Shown here piece after piece: positions 7,910 through 14,584 of a stretch of 16,237 nucleotides of DNA. The translations under genes and the position numbers were made by a program. How positions within the stretch are numbered: the stretch's first letter is position 1; each line of letters begins with the position of its first letter. The notes beneath the pieces are model-generated. The model saw nothing but the letters and a program-made list of their open reading frames with translations, ran no database searches and was not told where the DNA came from. The DNA comes from Halobacteria archaeon (GTDB taxonomy: Archaea; Halobacteriota; Methanoliparia; Methanoliparales; Methanoliparaceae): positions 1 through 16,237 of the forward strand of contig DUJX01000107.1 in the NCBI GenBank assembly GCA_013329575.1, written 5' to 3'.

Positions 7910-8644
7910 ATGAGGAAAATATCGAATATATCCATCGTTTTTGTAGTATTAGTAGCATTAGTATTGGTGCTGCTCTCTAATTTTGTTTATGTATTGGTAT
8001 CAGATGATACAGATAAACAGAGAGGGACCATTGATGTAGAAGGAGTGGGCTATGCGACTGCCGTTCCGGATATTGCAGAATTATCTATTTCAGTCGAGAC
8101 ACAGGATATGCAGTTAACCGTGGCACAAAAAGAGGCATCTGATATAATGAACTCAGTCTTTAAATCCTTGAATAACAACGGTGTATCCGATAACGATATC
8201 CAGACTATCGGTTACTCGATATCGCCCATCTGGGTATGGAATCCCGATAAAAAGATAAGCGAATTCAAGGGATATGGTGTTGAAAATGATATAAGAGTAA
8301 AGATAAGAGATATAGAACGGACTGGCGATATAATAGACGATGCGGTTATTGCAGGAGGTAACAATATACGGATAGGCGGCATAAATTTTACCGTTGGAGA
8401 CTTTAACGTATATCTCGATAAAGCGAGAGAGGATGCCGTGATAAATGCAAAAAATAAAGCAAGAATGTTGGCAGATATGAGCGGCGTTGAGCTCGGATCA
8501 CCAATAAGAATAACTATAGATGAGAATATTCCAGAAATACGCAGTAAAAGTCTTGCTTTTCGAGAGATGAGCCAATCTACACCGATCAGTGCAGGAGAGA
8601 CGAGTATCCGCGTATCGGTCAATATCATCTACGAAATAAATTAA
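7910..8644 (+). CDS. SIMPL-domain (DUF541) exported protein
   Basis: 244 residues. A hydrophobic helix at about 8-31 is a signal anchor or signal peptide, followed by a polar stretch rich in Asp. The mature part opens RGTIDVEGVGYATAVPDIAELSISVET, the classical start of SIMPL domains (strand, G-x-G, PD-x-A), and ends with the paired beta strands and PISAGETSIRVSVNIIYEI that close the domain. Relatives include bacterial Omp28/BP26 and YggE; reported roles are in envelope stress, but no biochemical activity is established. The domain should lie outside the membrane, tethered by the N-terminus. I see no lipobox cysteine. Leaderless promoter upstream, T-rich terminator downstream. Confidence 0.88.
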   Translation: MRKISNISIVFVVLVALVLVLLSNFVYVLVSDDTDKQRGTIDVEGVGYATAVPDIAELSISVETQDMQLTVAQKEASDIMNSVFKSLNNNGVSDNDIQTIGYSISPIWVWNPDKKISEFKGYGVENDIRVKIRDIERTGDIIDDAVIAGGNNIRIGGINFTVGDFNVYLDKAREDAVINAKNKARMLADMSGVELGSPIRITIDENIPEIRSKSLAFREMSQSTPISAGETSIRVSVNIIYEIN

Positions 8645-8696
8645 AAAACGATAAAAGCGAGACATACTCCCTAGCGTACAGCAATACTAACAGCCG

Positions 8697-8717
8697 TATC
8701 TTTTTTTCTATTTTTAC
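8697..8717 (+). terminator. T-rich terminator after the SIMPL gene
   Basis: TATCTTTTTTTCTATTTTTAC, two T-runs, about 55 bases after the SIMPL stop codon, in the form expected for intrinsic archaeal termination on the plus strand. Confidence 0.45.
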
Positions 8718-8746
8718 ATATATTTTTTATATATTCACTTAGAAAA

Positions 8747-8819
8747 TGCCCTGGCCGGGAATTGAACCCGGATCTCTGGCTCCGCAGGCCAAAAGGATAA
8801 TCCATTACCCCACCAGGGC
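8747..8819 (-). tRNA. tRNA-Arg(GCG)
   Basis: Folds as a complete 73-base cloverleaf: acceptor GCCCTGG/CCAGGGC with discriminator A; D arm with GG in the loop; anticodon stem TTGGC/GCCAG closing the 7-base loop CTGCGGA, anticodon GCG; four-base variable loop; T arm CCGGG-TTCAATT-CCCGG. No intron and no encoded CCA. It starts only 34 bases after the stop of the aminomutase gene on the same strand, with no clear TATA box at the usual distance. Confidence 0.97.
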
Positions 8820-8853
8820 TAAGTTTTAAAATACCTGCATTGAAACGATGTTG

Positions 8854-9948
8854 TTACAGATCGTCAAACCATCTTGCATCCTTAGTTATCTTCTTCTTAA
8901 AAAACTTACCTCTATCATTTGGATCTTTTGCCTGATGATACTTGAAATACATATCGTCATTTATCGTACCGACTATCTCTATCTTTCCCGTCTTATGTGA
9001 CATCACATACCTAAACCGTTTTCCAAATCCATCCAGCCTGTTCTTTGTCTCTCTTATGATCCGGTATCCCTTTATTAGTGGTACTTGAAAATGTGTTACT
9101 CTCTTCACCGGCCGGCATTGGAATACATAATAAGGGCTGACGCCGATACTCACCAATCTCTTCATCAATTCAGCCAAGACTTCTGGATTGTCGTTAACTC
9201 CTTTAAGAAGAACCGATTGGTTGTTAACTAACACGTTAGATCTCAATAACAGATCTATTGCAGATATAGATTCTTCAGTGATCTCATTAGGATGATTGAA
9301 CTGAGTAACGATATAAATCCGTCTGTTAGGCACAGAAAACTCTTTAAAGACCGATAGCAGCTCGTCATCGGTCGATATTCTTTCTGGAAGAGTAACAGGT
9401 ATCTTTGTACCGAATCTGATAAAATAAAGATGGTCTATCTCTGAAAGCATCTCTAAGAATTTTCTGATTATCTCTGTAGGTAGTGTCAACGGGTCTCCAC
9501 CGCTTATAAGCACGTTACTTATCTCTTTATGCTTTTTAATATAATCTGCGGCATCACTAAAATTTTGAATAATCTCTCTGCCCGACAATCCTACCATTCT
9601 CTTTCTGAAACAGTACCTGCAATAGGCGGCACATTTGTTTGTGGATAAGATCAGTGCTGTTTGTGGGTATTTATGTTGAAGACCTATCATCTTTGTATTA
9701 TCCGCCTCGCCGCTCGTGTCGTAATATCCTGAAGGATCCAGTTCTTCTACAGATGGGATGATCATCCTACGTATAGGATCGTTTGGATCATCCTTGTTGA
9801 TAAGGGATAGATAATATCTGCTTATACTCATGGGATGTTTAGCTATCACCTTTTTCAACGATTTTTTCTCTTCCTTAGATAGTTTTATATAACGATCTAA
9901 CTCCTCGACCGTGTCAATCGTTTGATCGAGCATATAGTCCAAAGACAT
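8854..9948 (-). CDS. KamA-family radical-SAM aminomutase, substrate unknown
   Basis: PLP- and SAM-dependent 2,3-aminomutase family, moving an amino group from the alpha to the beta carbon. Numbering from the ATG at 9948 (364 residues): the radical-SAM cluster motif CAAYCRYC uses Cys106, Cys110 and Cys113; SGGDPL at about 149-154 is the SAM-binding GGD block; THFNHPNE of KamA is TQFNHPNE here; NQSVLLKGVND near 243-253 is strongly conserved; Lys322 in HKTGK aligns with the PLP lysine. The two Asp residues that hold the lysine side chain in KamA (293 and 330) are Arg279 and probably Ser317, so lysine is an unlikely substrate. It is shorter than KamA (416) and lacks its C-terminal Cys motif. A GTG at 9957 is in frame, but AAGGAGG lies 8 bases before the ATG and decides the start. 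Confidence 0.88.
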   Translation of the reverse strand: MSLDYMLDQTIDTVEELDRYIKLSKEEKKSLKKVIAKHPMSISRYYLSLINKDDPNDPIRRMIIPSVEELDPSGYYDTSGEADNTKMIGLQHKYPQTALILSTNKCAAYCRYCFRKRMVGLSGREIIQNFSDAADYIKKHKEISNVLISGGDPLTLPTEIIRKFLEMLSEIDHLYFIRFGTKIPVTLPERISTDDELLSVFKEFSVPNRRIYIVTQFNHPNEITEESISAIDLLLRSNVLVNNQSVLLKGVNDNPEVLAELMKRLVSIGVSPYYVFQCRPVKRVTHFQVPLIKGYRIIRETKNRLDGFGKRFRYVMSHKTGKIEIVGTINDDMYFKYHQAKDPNDRGKFFKKKITKDARWFDDL

Positions 9949-9997
9949 AGATAACACCTCCTTATATCTTTTAAAATTTTTTTAATAGGTCGTCATG

Positions 9998-10053
9998 CTC
10001 ATCATCGAGTCGTAGTTGTATCAAAAGAAGCACCAGAATTTTATCGTGATGAG
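9998..10053 (-). promoter_or_regulatory. Hairpin in the leader of the aminomutase gene
   Basis: CTCATCATCGA (9998-10008) and TCGTGATGAG (10044-10053) are complementary over 10 pairs with one bulged base, enclosing 35 bases. They lie inside the predicted leader of about 125 bases between the minus-strand TATA box (10097-10106) and the SD. This could be a cis-regulatory RNA element; I match it to no known riboswitch. Confidence 0.4.
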
Positions 10054-10096
10054 ATTTTTATCCAATTTTATCCGATTTTTTTAAGATTTTTGAACT

Positions 10097-10106
10097 ATTT
10101 TATAAA
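10097..10106 (-). promoter_or_regulatory. TATA box for the aminomutase gene
   Basis: On the minus strand GGATTTATAAAATAG is a good archaeal box A with a purine-rich upstream edge. It predicts transcription starting near 10075 and so a leader of about 125 bases, long for this genome. Confidence 0.5.
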
Positions 10107-10171
10107 TCCTACCTCTCAAAACATTACATGACAATAACTCATTTAACTAATCCTTATTAAAAGTATCGAAA

Positions 10172-10183
10172 TATTTATAAATA
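10172..10183 (+). promoter_or_regulatory. TATA box for the RNase P RNA gene
   Basis: TATTTATAAATA preceded by a CGAAA element, centred about 29 bases before the first base of helix P1 (10207), as expected for a stable-RNA promoter in archaea. Confidence 0.6.
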
Positions 10184-10206
10184 GTATCTTCGCTTATCAT
10201 TATCAC

Positions 10207-10696
10207 GTTGAGAGAGAAGAAGGGCGGCTGCCGGTACCTATTATGGTGCTGAGGAAAGTCCCTCCACTATATAAAAACGCGAATATGCGAAAGCATATTA
10301 CCCGAGAGGGTAGGCTATGGCACAGACACGATACGCCTGCACGGAAGATGACTATGATGTGGCAGATTAAATCTTAATCTTCTAATACGGTCTTTCTATA
10401 ACGAAAGACAAGATCAAGTCTTGAAAACGGATGTTCTTTCACTCCTATGTAGAATAAACCTACACCGTAGATAAATGCAGTTTCAGCTTTATGCTGAAGA
10501 GGAGTATCTCGAATCAAAGATTTGAGGTTTACAAATCTACGATTTGTAATAAAGAACTGAAGGTTTTTAATTTAAAAAGCCACTGAGGATCCGTTGCAGA
10601 AACGCTGAAACGGCGAATCCTCGCGAGTGAAAGTCGTTAGGACGATTAGACAAATGCCGCCGAAACAGAAGGGGGCTTACTCTCTTCACTCTCAAC
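10207..10696 (+). ncRNA. rnpB: RNase P RNA (archaeal, type A-like, enlarged)
   Basis: Catalytic RNA that removes tRNA 5' leaders. Conserved region I, GAGGAAAGTCC, is at 10251-10261 and the 3' conserved region ACAGAA...GGGGGCTTA at 10665-10679; together they form the P4 core. Helix P1 pairs 10207-10220 with 10683-10696 (14 positions, one mismatch). P2 pairs GGCGGC at 10223-10228 with GCCGCC at 10656-10661. P3 is GTACC/GGTGC near 10234-10249. A stem GAGGAT/ATCCTC (10585-10590 with 10617-10622) with inner CCGTT/AACGG lies in the 3' half. The length, about 490 bases, is above the usual archaeal 300-430; the excess is a run of short hairpins between 10364 and 10581. Ends are set by P1. Confidence 0.96.
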
Positions 10697-10730
10697 TATA
10701 AACTACTTAAAAACAAGGAGGTTTTATTTT

Positions 10731-10805
10731 ATGCCAACAGCTCCTGCTACGATAAACCAGATAGCTAACGCATGCAAGCATCTATTTAAAATATGCCGAT
10801 TTTAA
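10731..10805 (+). CDS. Candidate 24-residue small ORF with a perfect ribosome binding site
   Basis: The SD AAGGAGG at 10715-10721 is followed after 9 bases by ATG and a 24-codon frame ending TAA. The peptide begins MPTAPATINQIANACK and ends with the basic, hydrophobic HLFKICRF; it has two cysteines. It begins 34 bases after the RNase P RNA and could share its transcript. No related peptide comes to mind. Supporting it: the SD is as strong as any in the window, correctly spaced, in an otherwise AT-rich gap. Against it: only 24 codons, no comparison available. A perfect 18-base palindrome (10799-10816) overlaps its stop codon. Confidence 0.35.
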   Translation: MPTAPATINQIANACKHLFKICRF

Positions 10806-10995
10806 AATTTTAAAATAATCTGTTTAAAAAAATAAAACAGTTAGTTAAATTGCATAAACGTTTAAAATATTTTTATTATTTCTGATTATAAAAACTGTTT
10901 TTGGACATTTTTAAGTATGTATAAAAATCATAAAATCAGTAATATGCTAATGCTAACTTTCTGCCTAATTTTTTATCGATCAGATCTTATTGAGA
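10806..10995. other. AT-rich gap without a recognised gene
   Basis: Contains the palindrome at 10799-10816 and a CTGTTT/AAACAG inverted repeat near 10820-10840, which may end plus-strand transcription from the RNase P RNA or the small ORF. I see nothing else in it. Confidence 0.4.
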
Positions 10996-11070
10996 TGCTC
11001 CGGACGGGATTTGAACCCGTGTCGTAGGATTGAGAGCCCTACATGATTGGCCGAGCTACACTACCGGAGC
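10996..11070 (-). tRNA. tRNA-Glu(CTC)
   Basis: A 75-base cloverleaf: acceptor GCTCCGG/CCGGAGC with discriminator A; D arm with GG in an 11-base loop; anticodon stem TAGGG/TCCTA (one G-T pair) around CTCTCAA, anticodon CTC; four-base variable loop; T arm ACGGG-TTCAAAT-CCCGT. No intron and no encoded CCA. The 149 bases upstream, to the end of the CHAD-HD gene, show no other gene. Confidence 0.97.
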
Positions 11071-11219
11071 GATTTTTTTATGATGTTACGTATGCCAATA
11101 ACATTGACGTTCATTACTTAAATCCGTTACTCTATTTAAAACTTTTTGTATATTATACGATTATCATACCTTGCATGAATCGTTTAAAAACGGTATATAA
11201 AAAATGTATATGTATAGAA

Positions 11220-12605
11220 TTATGTGCAGAATAATTCTATAGCTGGAAATGACAGCCCATCTTTTATATCGTCAGAAGAGCCGTCCCATAATTTTTTGTA
11301 TTCATTATAAAAGAAGTAGAATACATCTTTGTCTAACATTTTACCGAGGGGCAGAAAGTCTTCGATAGTAATCTTCCAATATTTTTTTCTGTCACCGTTG
11401 CCTTTAGAATCTATATATCTTGTCGAATCAAGCCGATCCGAAAGTTTTAATATTATTGCATCATTTCCAATCATCTGTATCTTTTCAATATAGTTTTCTC
11501 TATCTTCCGTCTTCTCCCGTGTAAGGCTCCATACAAGATCTGCAACTCTCTTTCCGAATTTATCCATTATCTCGTCTATGGTAGCAATAGTTCCCTTTTG
11601 TTCAAGCGTATCGTGTAACAATGCCGCTATTATAAGATCGTTCTCTTTTATGCCTAGTTCATCAGATATTATTAAAGAAGTTCTCAATGGATGAGCTATA
11701 TGTACACACTCAGCATATCTTAACGATTCTATTATCCTGTTTTTATTCTCGAGATTATCGACCAGTTTATAGAACCGCTCATTAAAGATCTCTTTCTCAA
11801 ATAACTTTACACTGAAAAGCTTGCCAAATTCTATTATATCTCCAACATCTCCACAAAAACTATTAAAGAGGCTCTCTCGTCTCGATAAAAGTTTATCTAC
11901 GTACTTGTCTCTATACTTATTTAATTCGGACGGGACATTTATCTGTTCGATAAAATTCTTCAAAACGTCAATATCATGGATGTCGCCCATCAGTTGCTGC
12001 AATTGTTGCATTTTATCGATTATATCTTTGTTTATGAACGGAAATAAAGGTTCTATAATCTCTGCGGTATATCTAAGCCTTTTTAAGGCTATTCTCATCT
12101 TGTGTAAAAAAAACTCATCACCTTTGATCGCATCGTCTTTATACGAGTAAAAATCTTCGAATAGTTCGGTTAAAATATTCAAAACCGCATCTTTGTTATC
12201 CCTCGGCACGTTTACATCCTTTAACTTGTTTTTAATCTTGGATATAGGGAAATCTCTGATCTCTTGAAAGACTATTACCTCTTTTCTTCCTATCTCTCTA
12301 TTGATGACCTCTTCACAAATTTTTATAAAATCGTCATCCTCTCTCTCTCTGATTTTATTTAATAATTGAAGCTGGACATGATAATCTCTGAGATCGCTCG
12401 TCGATCTCATCAATCTTTTAAGATCTTTTACCTTGATTTTTTCATCTGACAACGAACTTACAAGAGATAATACTGCATTCAACCTTCGTGTGGCTACTCT
12501 TAAATCATGAAGCGAATCGGCGGTTATTTCTCTTTTTGTATCTTCTAACCTCTCAAAAAAGATATTTACTCTATCTTCAAACATCTGTTTGATTATGTAA
12601 CTCAT
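11220..12605 (-). CDS. CHAD domain fused to a RelA/SpoT-type HD phosphohydrolase domain
   Basis: 461 residues. Residues about 1-285 form a CHAD domain, a helical, positively charged polyphosphate-binding fold: HDLRVATRRL (33-42), HKMRIALKRLRYTAE (168-182) and MGDIHDIDVL (206-215) carry its conserved His and basic residues. Residues about 290-400 match the metal-dependent HD domain of SpoT/Mesh1 (p)ppGpp hydrolases: Arg296, His305 (AHPL), His331-Asp332 (LLHD), Glu335 and Asp390 (LSDRL) align with Rel residues Arg44, His53, His77-Asp78, Glu81 and Asp144. Rel Asp82, Asn148 and Thr151 are replaced by Gln336, Ser394 and Tyr397. So the metal site looks intact while the nucleotide-binding details differ. 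No synthetase domain. Last gene of a four-gene operon; a G-rich SD precedes it. Substrate unknown. Confidence 0.85.
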   Translation of the reverse strand: MSYIIKQMFEDRVNIFFERLEDTKREITADSLHDLRVATRRLNAVLSLVSSLSDEKIKVKDLKRLMRSTSDLRDYHVQLQLLNKIREREDDDFIKICEEVINREIGRKEVIVFQEIRDFPISKIKNKLKDVNVPRDNKDAVLNILTELFEDFYSYKDDAIKGDEFFLHKMRIALKRLRYTAEIIEPLFPFINKDIIDKMQQLQQLMGDIHDIDVLKNFIEQINVPSELNKYRDKYVDKLLSRRESLFNSFCGDVGDIIEFGKLFSVKLFEKEIFNERFYKLVDNLENKNRIIESLRYAECVHIAHPLRTSLIISDELGIKENDLIIAALLHDTLEQKGTIATIDEIMDKFGKRVADLVWSLTREKTEDRENYIEKIQMIGNDAIILKLSDRLDSTRYIDSKGNGDRKKYWKITIEDFLPLGKMLDKDVFYFFYNEYKKLWDGSSDDIKDGLSFPAIELFCT

Positions 12606-12622
12606 AGTAACAACAACCCCCT

Positions 12623-13384
12623 TTATTTTTGAATAAAATCTATCTTTTTTAAAATATTTTGAAAACTAAACGATTTTTTTTTTGTATTGTTATCTTTATC
12701 ATTTATTTGCAAAAAATGTGCTATTTGTTCTCTTAAATCATGTTGTACTTCTTCTACTGATCTGTTTCCATTAATGTTTATGAATCCATACTTTTCTGCC
12801 ATAAAACGAAATTCGTTGTGTATTTTTTCCTGATATACCATAAAACTGTCGAATATATTATCTGCCAATCCAATATCTTGCCCCGATTCCCAGTAATCCA
12901 GCCGTCCTTTCTCCTCAAAATTACGTTCGACCAATATCTGTGGATCGACATCTAGATAAAAGATAAGGTCTGGCACCAAGGCAATGCTGTATATATCTTC
13001 CAGCCATTCTCTCTCTAATCCCCGTACGACACCTCTCGCAATCAGCGTGAATATATACCGATCTGCAAGCACGATGGCGCCAGCTTTTATATTTGGAATT
13101 ATTACATTTTCAAGTTGATCTGCAAAATCGGTAGCATAGAATAACTCGTATGTTATTTTTCCGAGGGTATTCCCCTCTTTGGCTTTTGAAAGCTCATTAC
13201 TTACCAGATTAGATCGCCTTAATCCAACGTTTGCCGTTGCATAACCGTTTATTCCAAGCCAATAAGTCAAAAAACTTATCTGAGTAGATCTGCCTGAACC
13301 ATCGGCGCCCTCTATTACGACTAATTTGCCATCGTACGTTTTATCATCTTTCAGATAAGGAATACCGTTGCTATAAAATCTCAT
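12623..13384 (-). CDS. Thymidylate-kinase-fold protein with arginine in the Walker A motif
   Basis: 253 residues. P-loop kinase of the dTMP kinase superfamily: VVIEGADGSGRSTQ at 22-35, with Arg32 where the phosphate-binding lysine belongs (codon AGA, one base from AAA). ADRYIFTLIARGVVRG at 107-122 is the DRY motif region. The REPGG loop that binds the nucleotide in true dTMP kinases is missing; GLRRSN stands there. About 25 polar, basic residues (rich in Lys, Asn, Ser) extend past the kinase core. It overlaps the preceding paralogue by ATGA, so the two are translationally coupled and perhaps form a heterodimer. Either a kinase tolerant of Arg or a regulatory partner of its neighbour. Confidence 0.82.
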   Translation of the reverse strand: MRFYSNGIPYLKDDKTYDGKLVVIEGADGSGRSTQISFLTYWLGINGYATANVGLRRSNLVSNELSKAKEGNTLGKITYELFYATDFADQLENVIIPNIKAGAIVLADRYIFTLIARGVVRGLEREWLEDIYSIALVPDLIFYLDVDPQILVERNFEEKGRLDYWESGQDIGLADNIFDSFMVYQEKIHNEFRFMAEKYGFININGNRSVEEVQHDLREQIAHFLQINDKDNNTKKKSFSFQNILKKIDFIQK

Positions 13385-14091
13385 AACATGCCCCGTCTGT
13401 CCAATCGTACAATATTCAGGTTTTTATATCTAAAATCATAGAGATCTATCTTTTTAGAGACAATCTCTCTTATTCTGTCCTGTTGCTCTTTTATAGACCG
13501 TGTAGCGTCTATCACTTCAAAATTAAACTCTTTGATAATTCTTTCATACTCTTCAGATATCTTATTCTGAAATATCTTGAAACTCTCTTTAGGATCGATA
13601 GAAAATCCCATATCCATTCCAGCCTCATAAAATTTAATCCTGCTTCTACCACTTAAGACTCTTCCAAGTGCCACTTCTAATGGTAATTTAAAGAAAAAAG
13701 AGATATGCGGCTCTATTGCAAAATTATACGCTTTTCTTACCCATTCTTTGTCACAACCACGCACAACATCTCTTGCAAATGCCGTATATGTGTATCTATC
13801 CGCAAGAACGATATATCCTGCTTTCAATTGAGGGAATATCATCTCTTCATATCTATCTGCAAAATCGGTAGAATGTAGCAGACTGAATGTGGTGGGCGTA
13901 AACATTTGTTTCTTCTTACCTCTTCGTGTTGCACTCTTGACCAATTCCGAACTGTTCCATTCGGTAAAGGATACCTTTATCCCCTGTGCTTCCAACCATT
14001 TTCTTAATAAAGAGACCTGGGTAGATTTGCCCGACCCGTCAAGCCCTTCAACCACTATCAATCTACCATTGACCTCGGTATTATCTTTCAT
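13381..14091 (-). CDS. Thymidylate-kinase-fold nucleotide kinase paralogue (canonical P-loop)
   Basis: 236 residues from the ATG at 14091; a GTG at 14100 is also in frame but would overlap the Mth938 gene. Walker A GLDGSGKST at 16-24 with the normal lysine, ADRYTYTAFARDVVRG around residues 97-112 with the DRY motif. In place of the REPGG loop it has TEWNSSE (about 43-49), and a basic stretch ATRRGKKKQ follows, so it is not a textbook dTMP kinase. It ends with TGA inside the ATGA overlap with the next gene and starts 2 bases after the Mth938 stop. A general dTMP kinase cannot be ruled out, but the loop change and the CHAD-HD context favour another phosphoryl acceptor. Confidence 0.85.
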   Translation of the reverse strand: MKDNTEVNGRLIVVEGLDGSGKSTQVSLLRKWLEAQGIKVSFTEWNSSELVKSATRRGKKKQMFTPTTFSLLHSTDFADRYEEMIFPQLKAGYIVLADRYTYTAFARDVVRGCDKEWVRKAYNFAIEPHISFFFKLPLEVALGRVLSGRSRIKFYEAGMDMGFSIDPKESFKIFQNKISEEYERIIKEFNFEVIDATRSIKEQQDRIREIVSKKIDLYDFRYKNLNIVRLDRRGML

Positions 14092-14093
14092 AA

Positions 14094-14459
14094 TCAACAC
14101 GTCACATGTAATATAACGTTTATCTCTTTAAACTCATCCTCATTAAGTTTATTCAAAAAATCAACCGCATCGGGTGTTTTTAAAATCTTTAATTTTACAC
14201 CACGTTCTTCTGCCTCTTTTTTTAAATCATCTGATATTGGGAGAGCACCATAATAACCAGTACCTATTACAAGAGTTTTACAATTCCATGGTATATCCTC
14301 TTCTCTGGTTAAAGGAGTATGTCCATCAAACTCGTCTTTATATTTCTTTGATATTTTTTTATCCCTTTTAAATATTTTACCTTTTTCTAACACTATATCT
14401 TTTTTATACTCTATGCCGTCTATAATTATAGAACCAAAATTAATAGCTTTTATCTCCAT
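14094..14459 (-). CDS. Mth938-like domain protein (DUF498)
   Basis: 121 residues, the complete length of this small single-domain family. It starts with INFGSIIIDGIEYKKDIVL, then a central TLVIGTGYYGALPISDD and a C-terminal LKILKTPDAVDFLNKL, the ordered blocks of the Mth938 fold (also human AAMDC, and NDUFAF3 more distantly). No catalytic activity is established for the family. It is the first gene of the operon running into the two kinase-fold proteins and CHAD-HD, and its own ATG is preceded by a TATA box at the leaderless distance. Confidence 0.85.
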   Translation of the reverse strand: MEIKAINFGSIIIDGIEYKKDIVLEKGKIFKRDKKISKKYKDEFDGHTPLTREEDIPWNCKTLVIGTGYYGALPISDDLKKEAEERGVKLKILKTPDAVDFLNKLNEDEFKEINVILHVTC

Positions 14460-14479
14460 CTAATATAGAAGATATCAAC

Positions 14480-14568
14480 ATTATATAAAAATTTTTCGTT
14501 TTATTTTTTATAATGTTTTAATCAATATTTATATCTAAATTAAAATAAATAATTTTTTATAATATAAT
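14480..14568. promoter_or_regulatory. Divergent leaderless promoters, Mth938 operon and alpha/beta hydrolase
   Basis: On the minus strand TTTTATATAA (about 14481-14490) lies about 26 bases before the Mth938 ATG. On the plus strand TTTATAATATAA (14557-14568) is centred about 24 bases before the hydrolase ATG. Neither start has an SD, so both transcripts are probably leaderless. Confidence 0.55.
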
Positions 14569-14584
14569 CGGCTAATCGATCACA

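Noticed and set aside
8854..9948. Lysine 2,3-aminomutase (ablA/kamA) or EF-P lysine aminomutase (epmB)
   Set aside because: Lysine-binding Asp residues and the KamA C-terminal Cys motif are missing, and the substrate block differs from EpmB; archaea use no EpmB pathway.
10046..10052. Perfect C-box sequence GTGATGA, with ATGATGA on the other strand near 10000
   Set aside because: No CTGA D box follows at a suitable distance on either strand; the matches are explained by the inverted repeat itself.
10364..10581. CRISPR-like array of repeats
   Set aside because: The hairpins differ in sequence and lie inside the RNase P RNA; no repeated unit of constant length with spacers is present.
11043..11234. 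63-residue open frame on the plus strand
   Set aside because: It begins inside the tRNA-Glu gene on the other strand, has no SD, and its product looks like random AT-rich translation.
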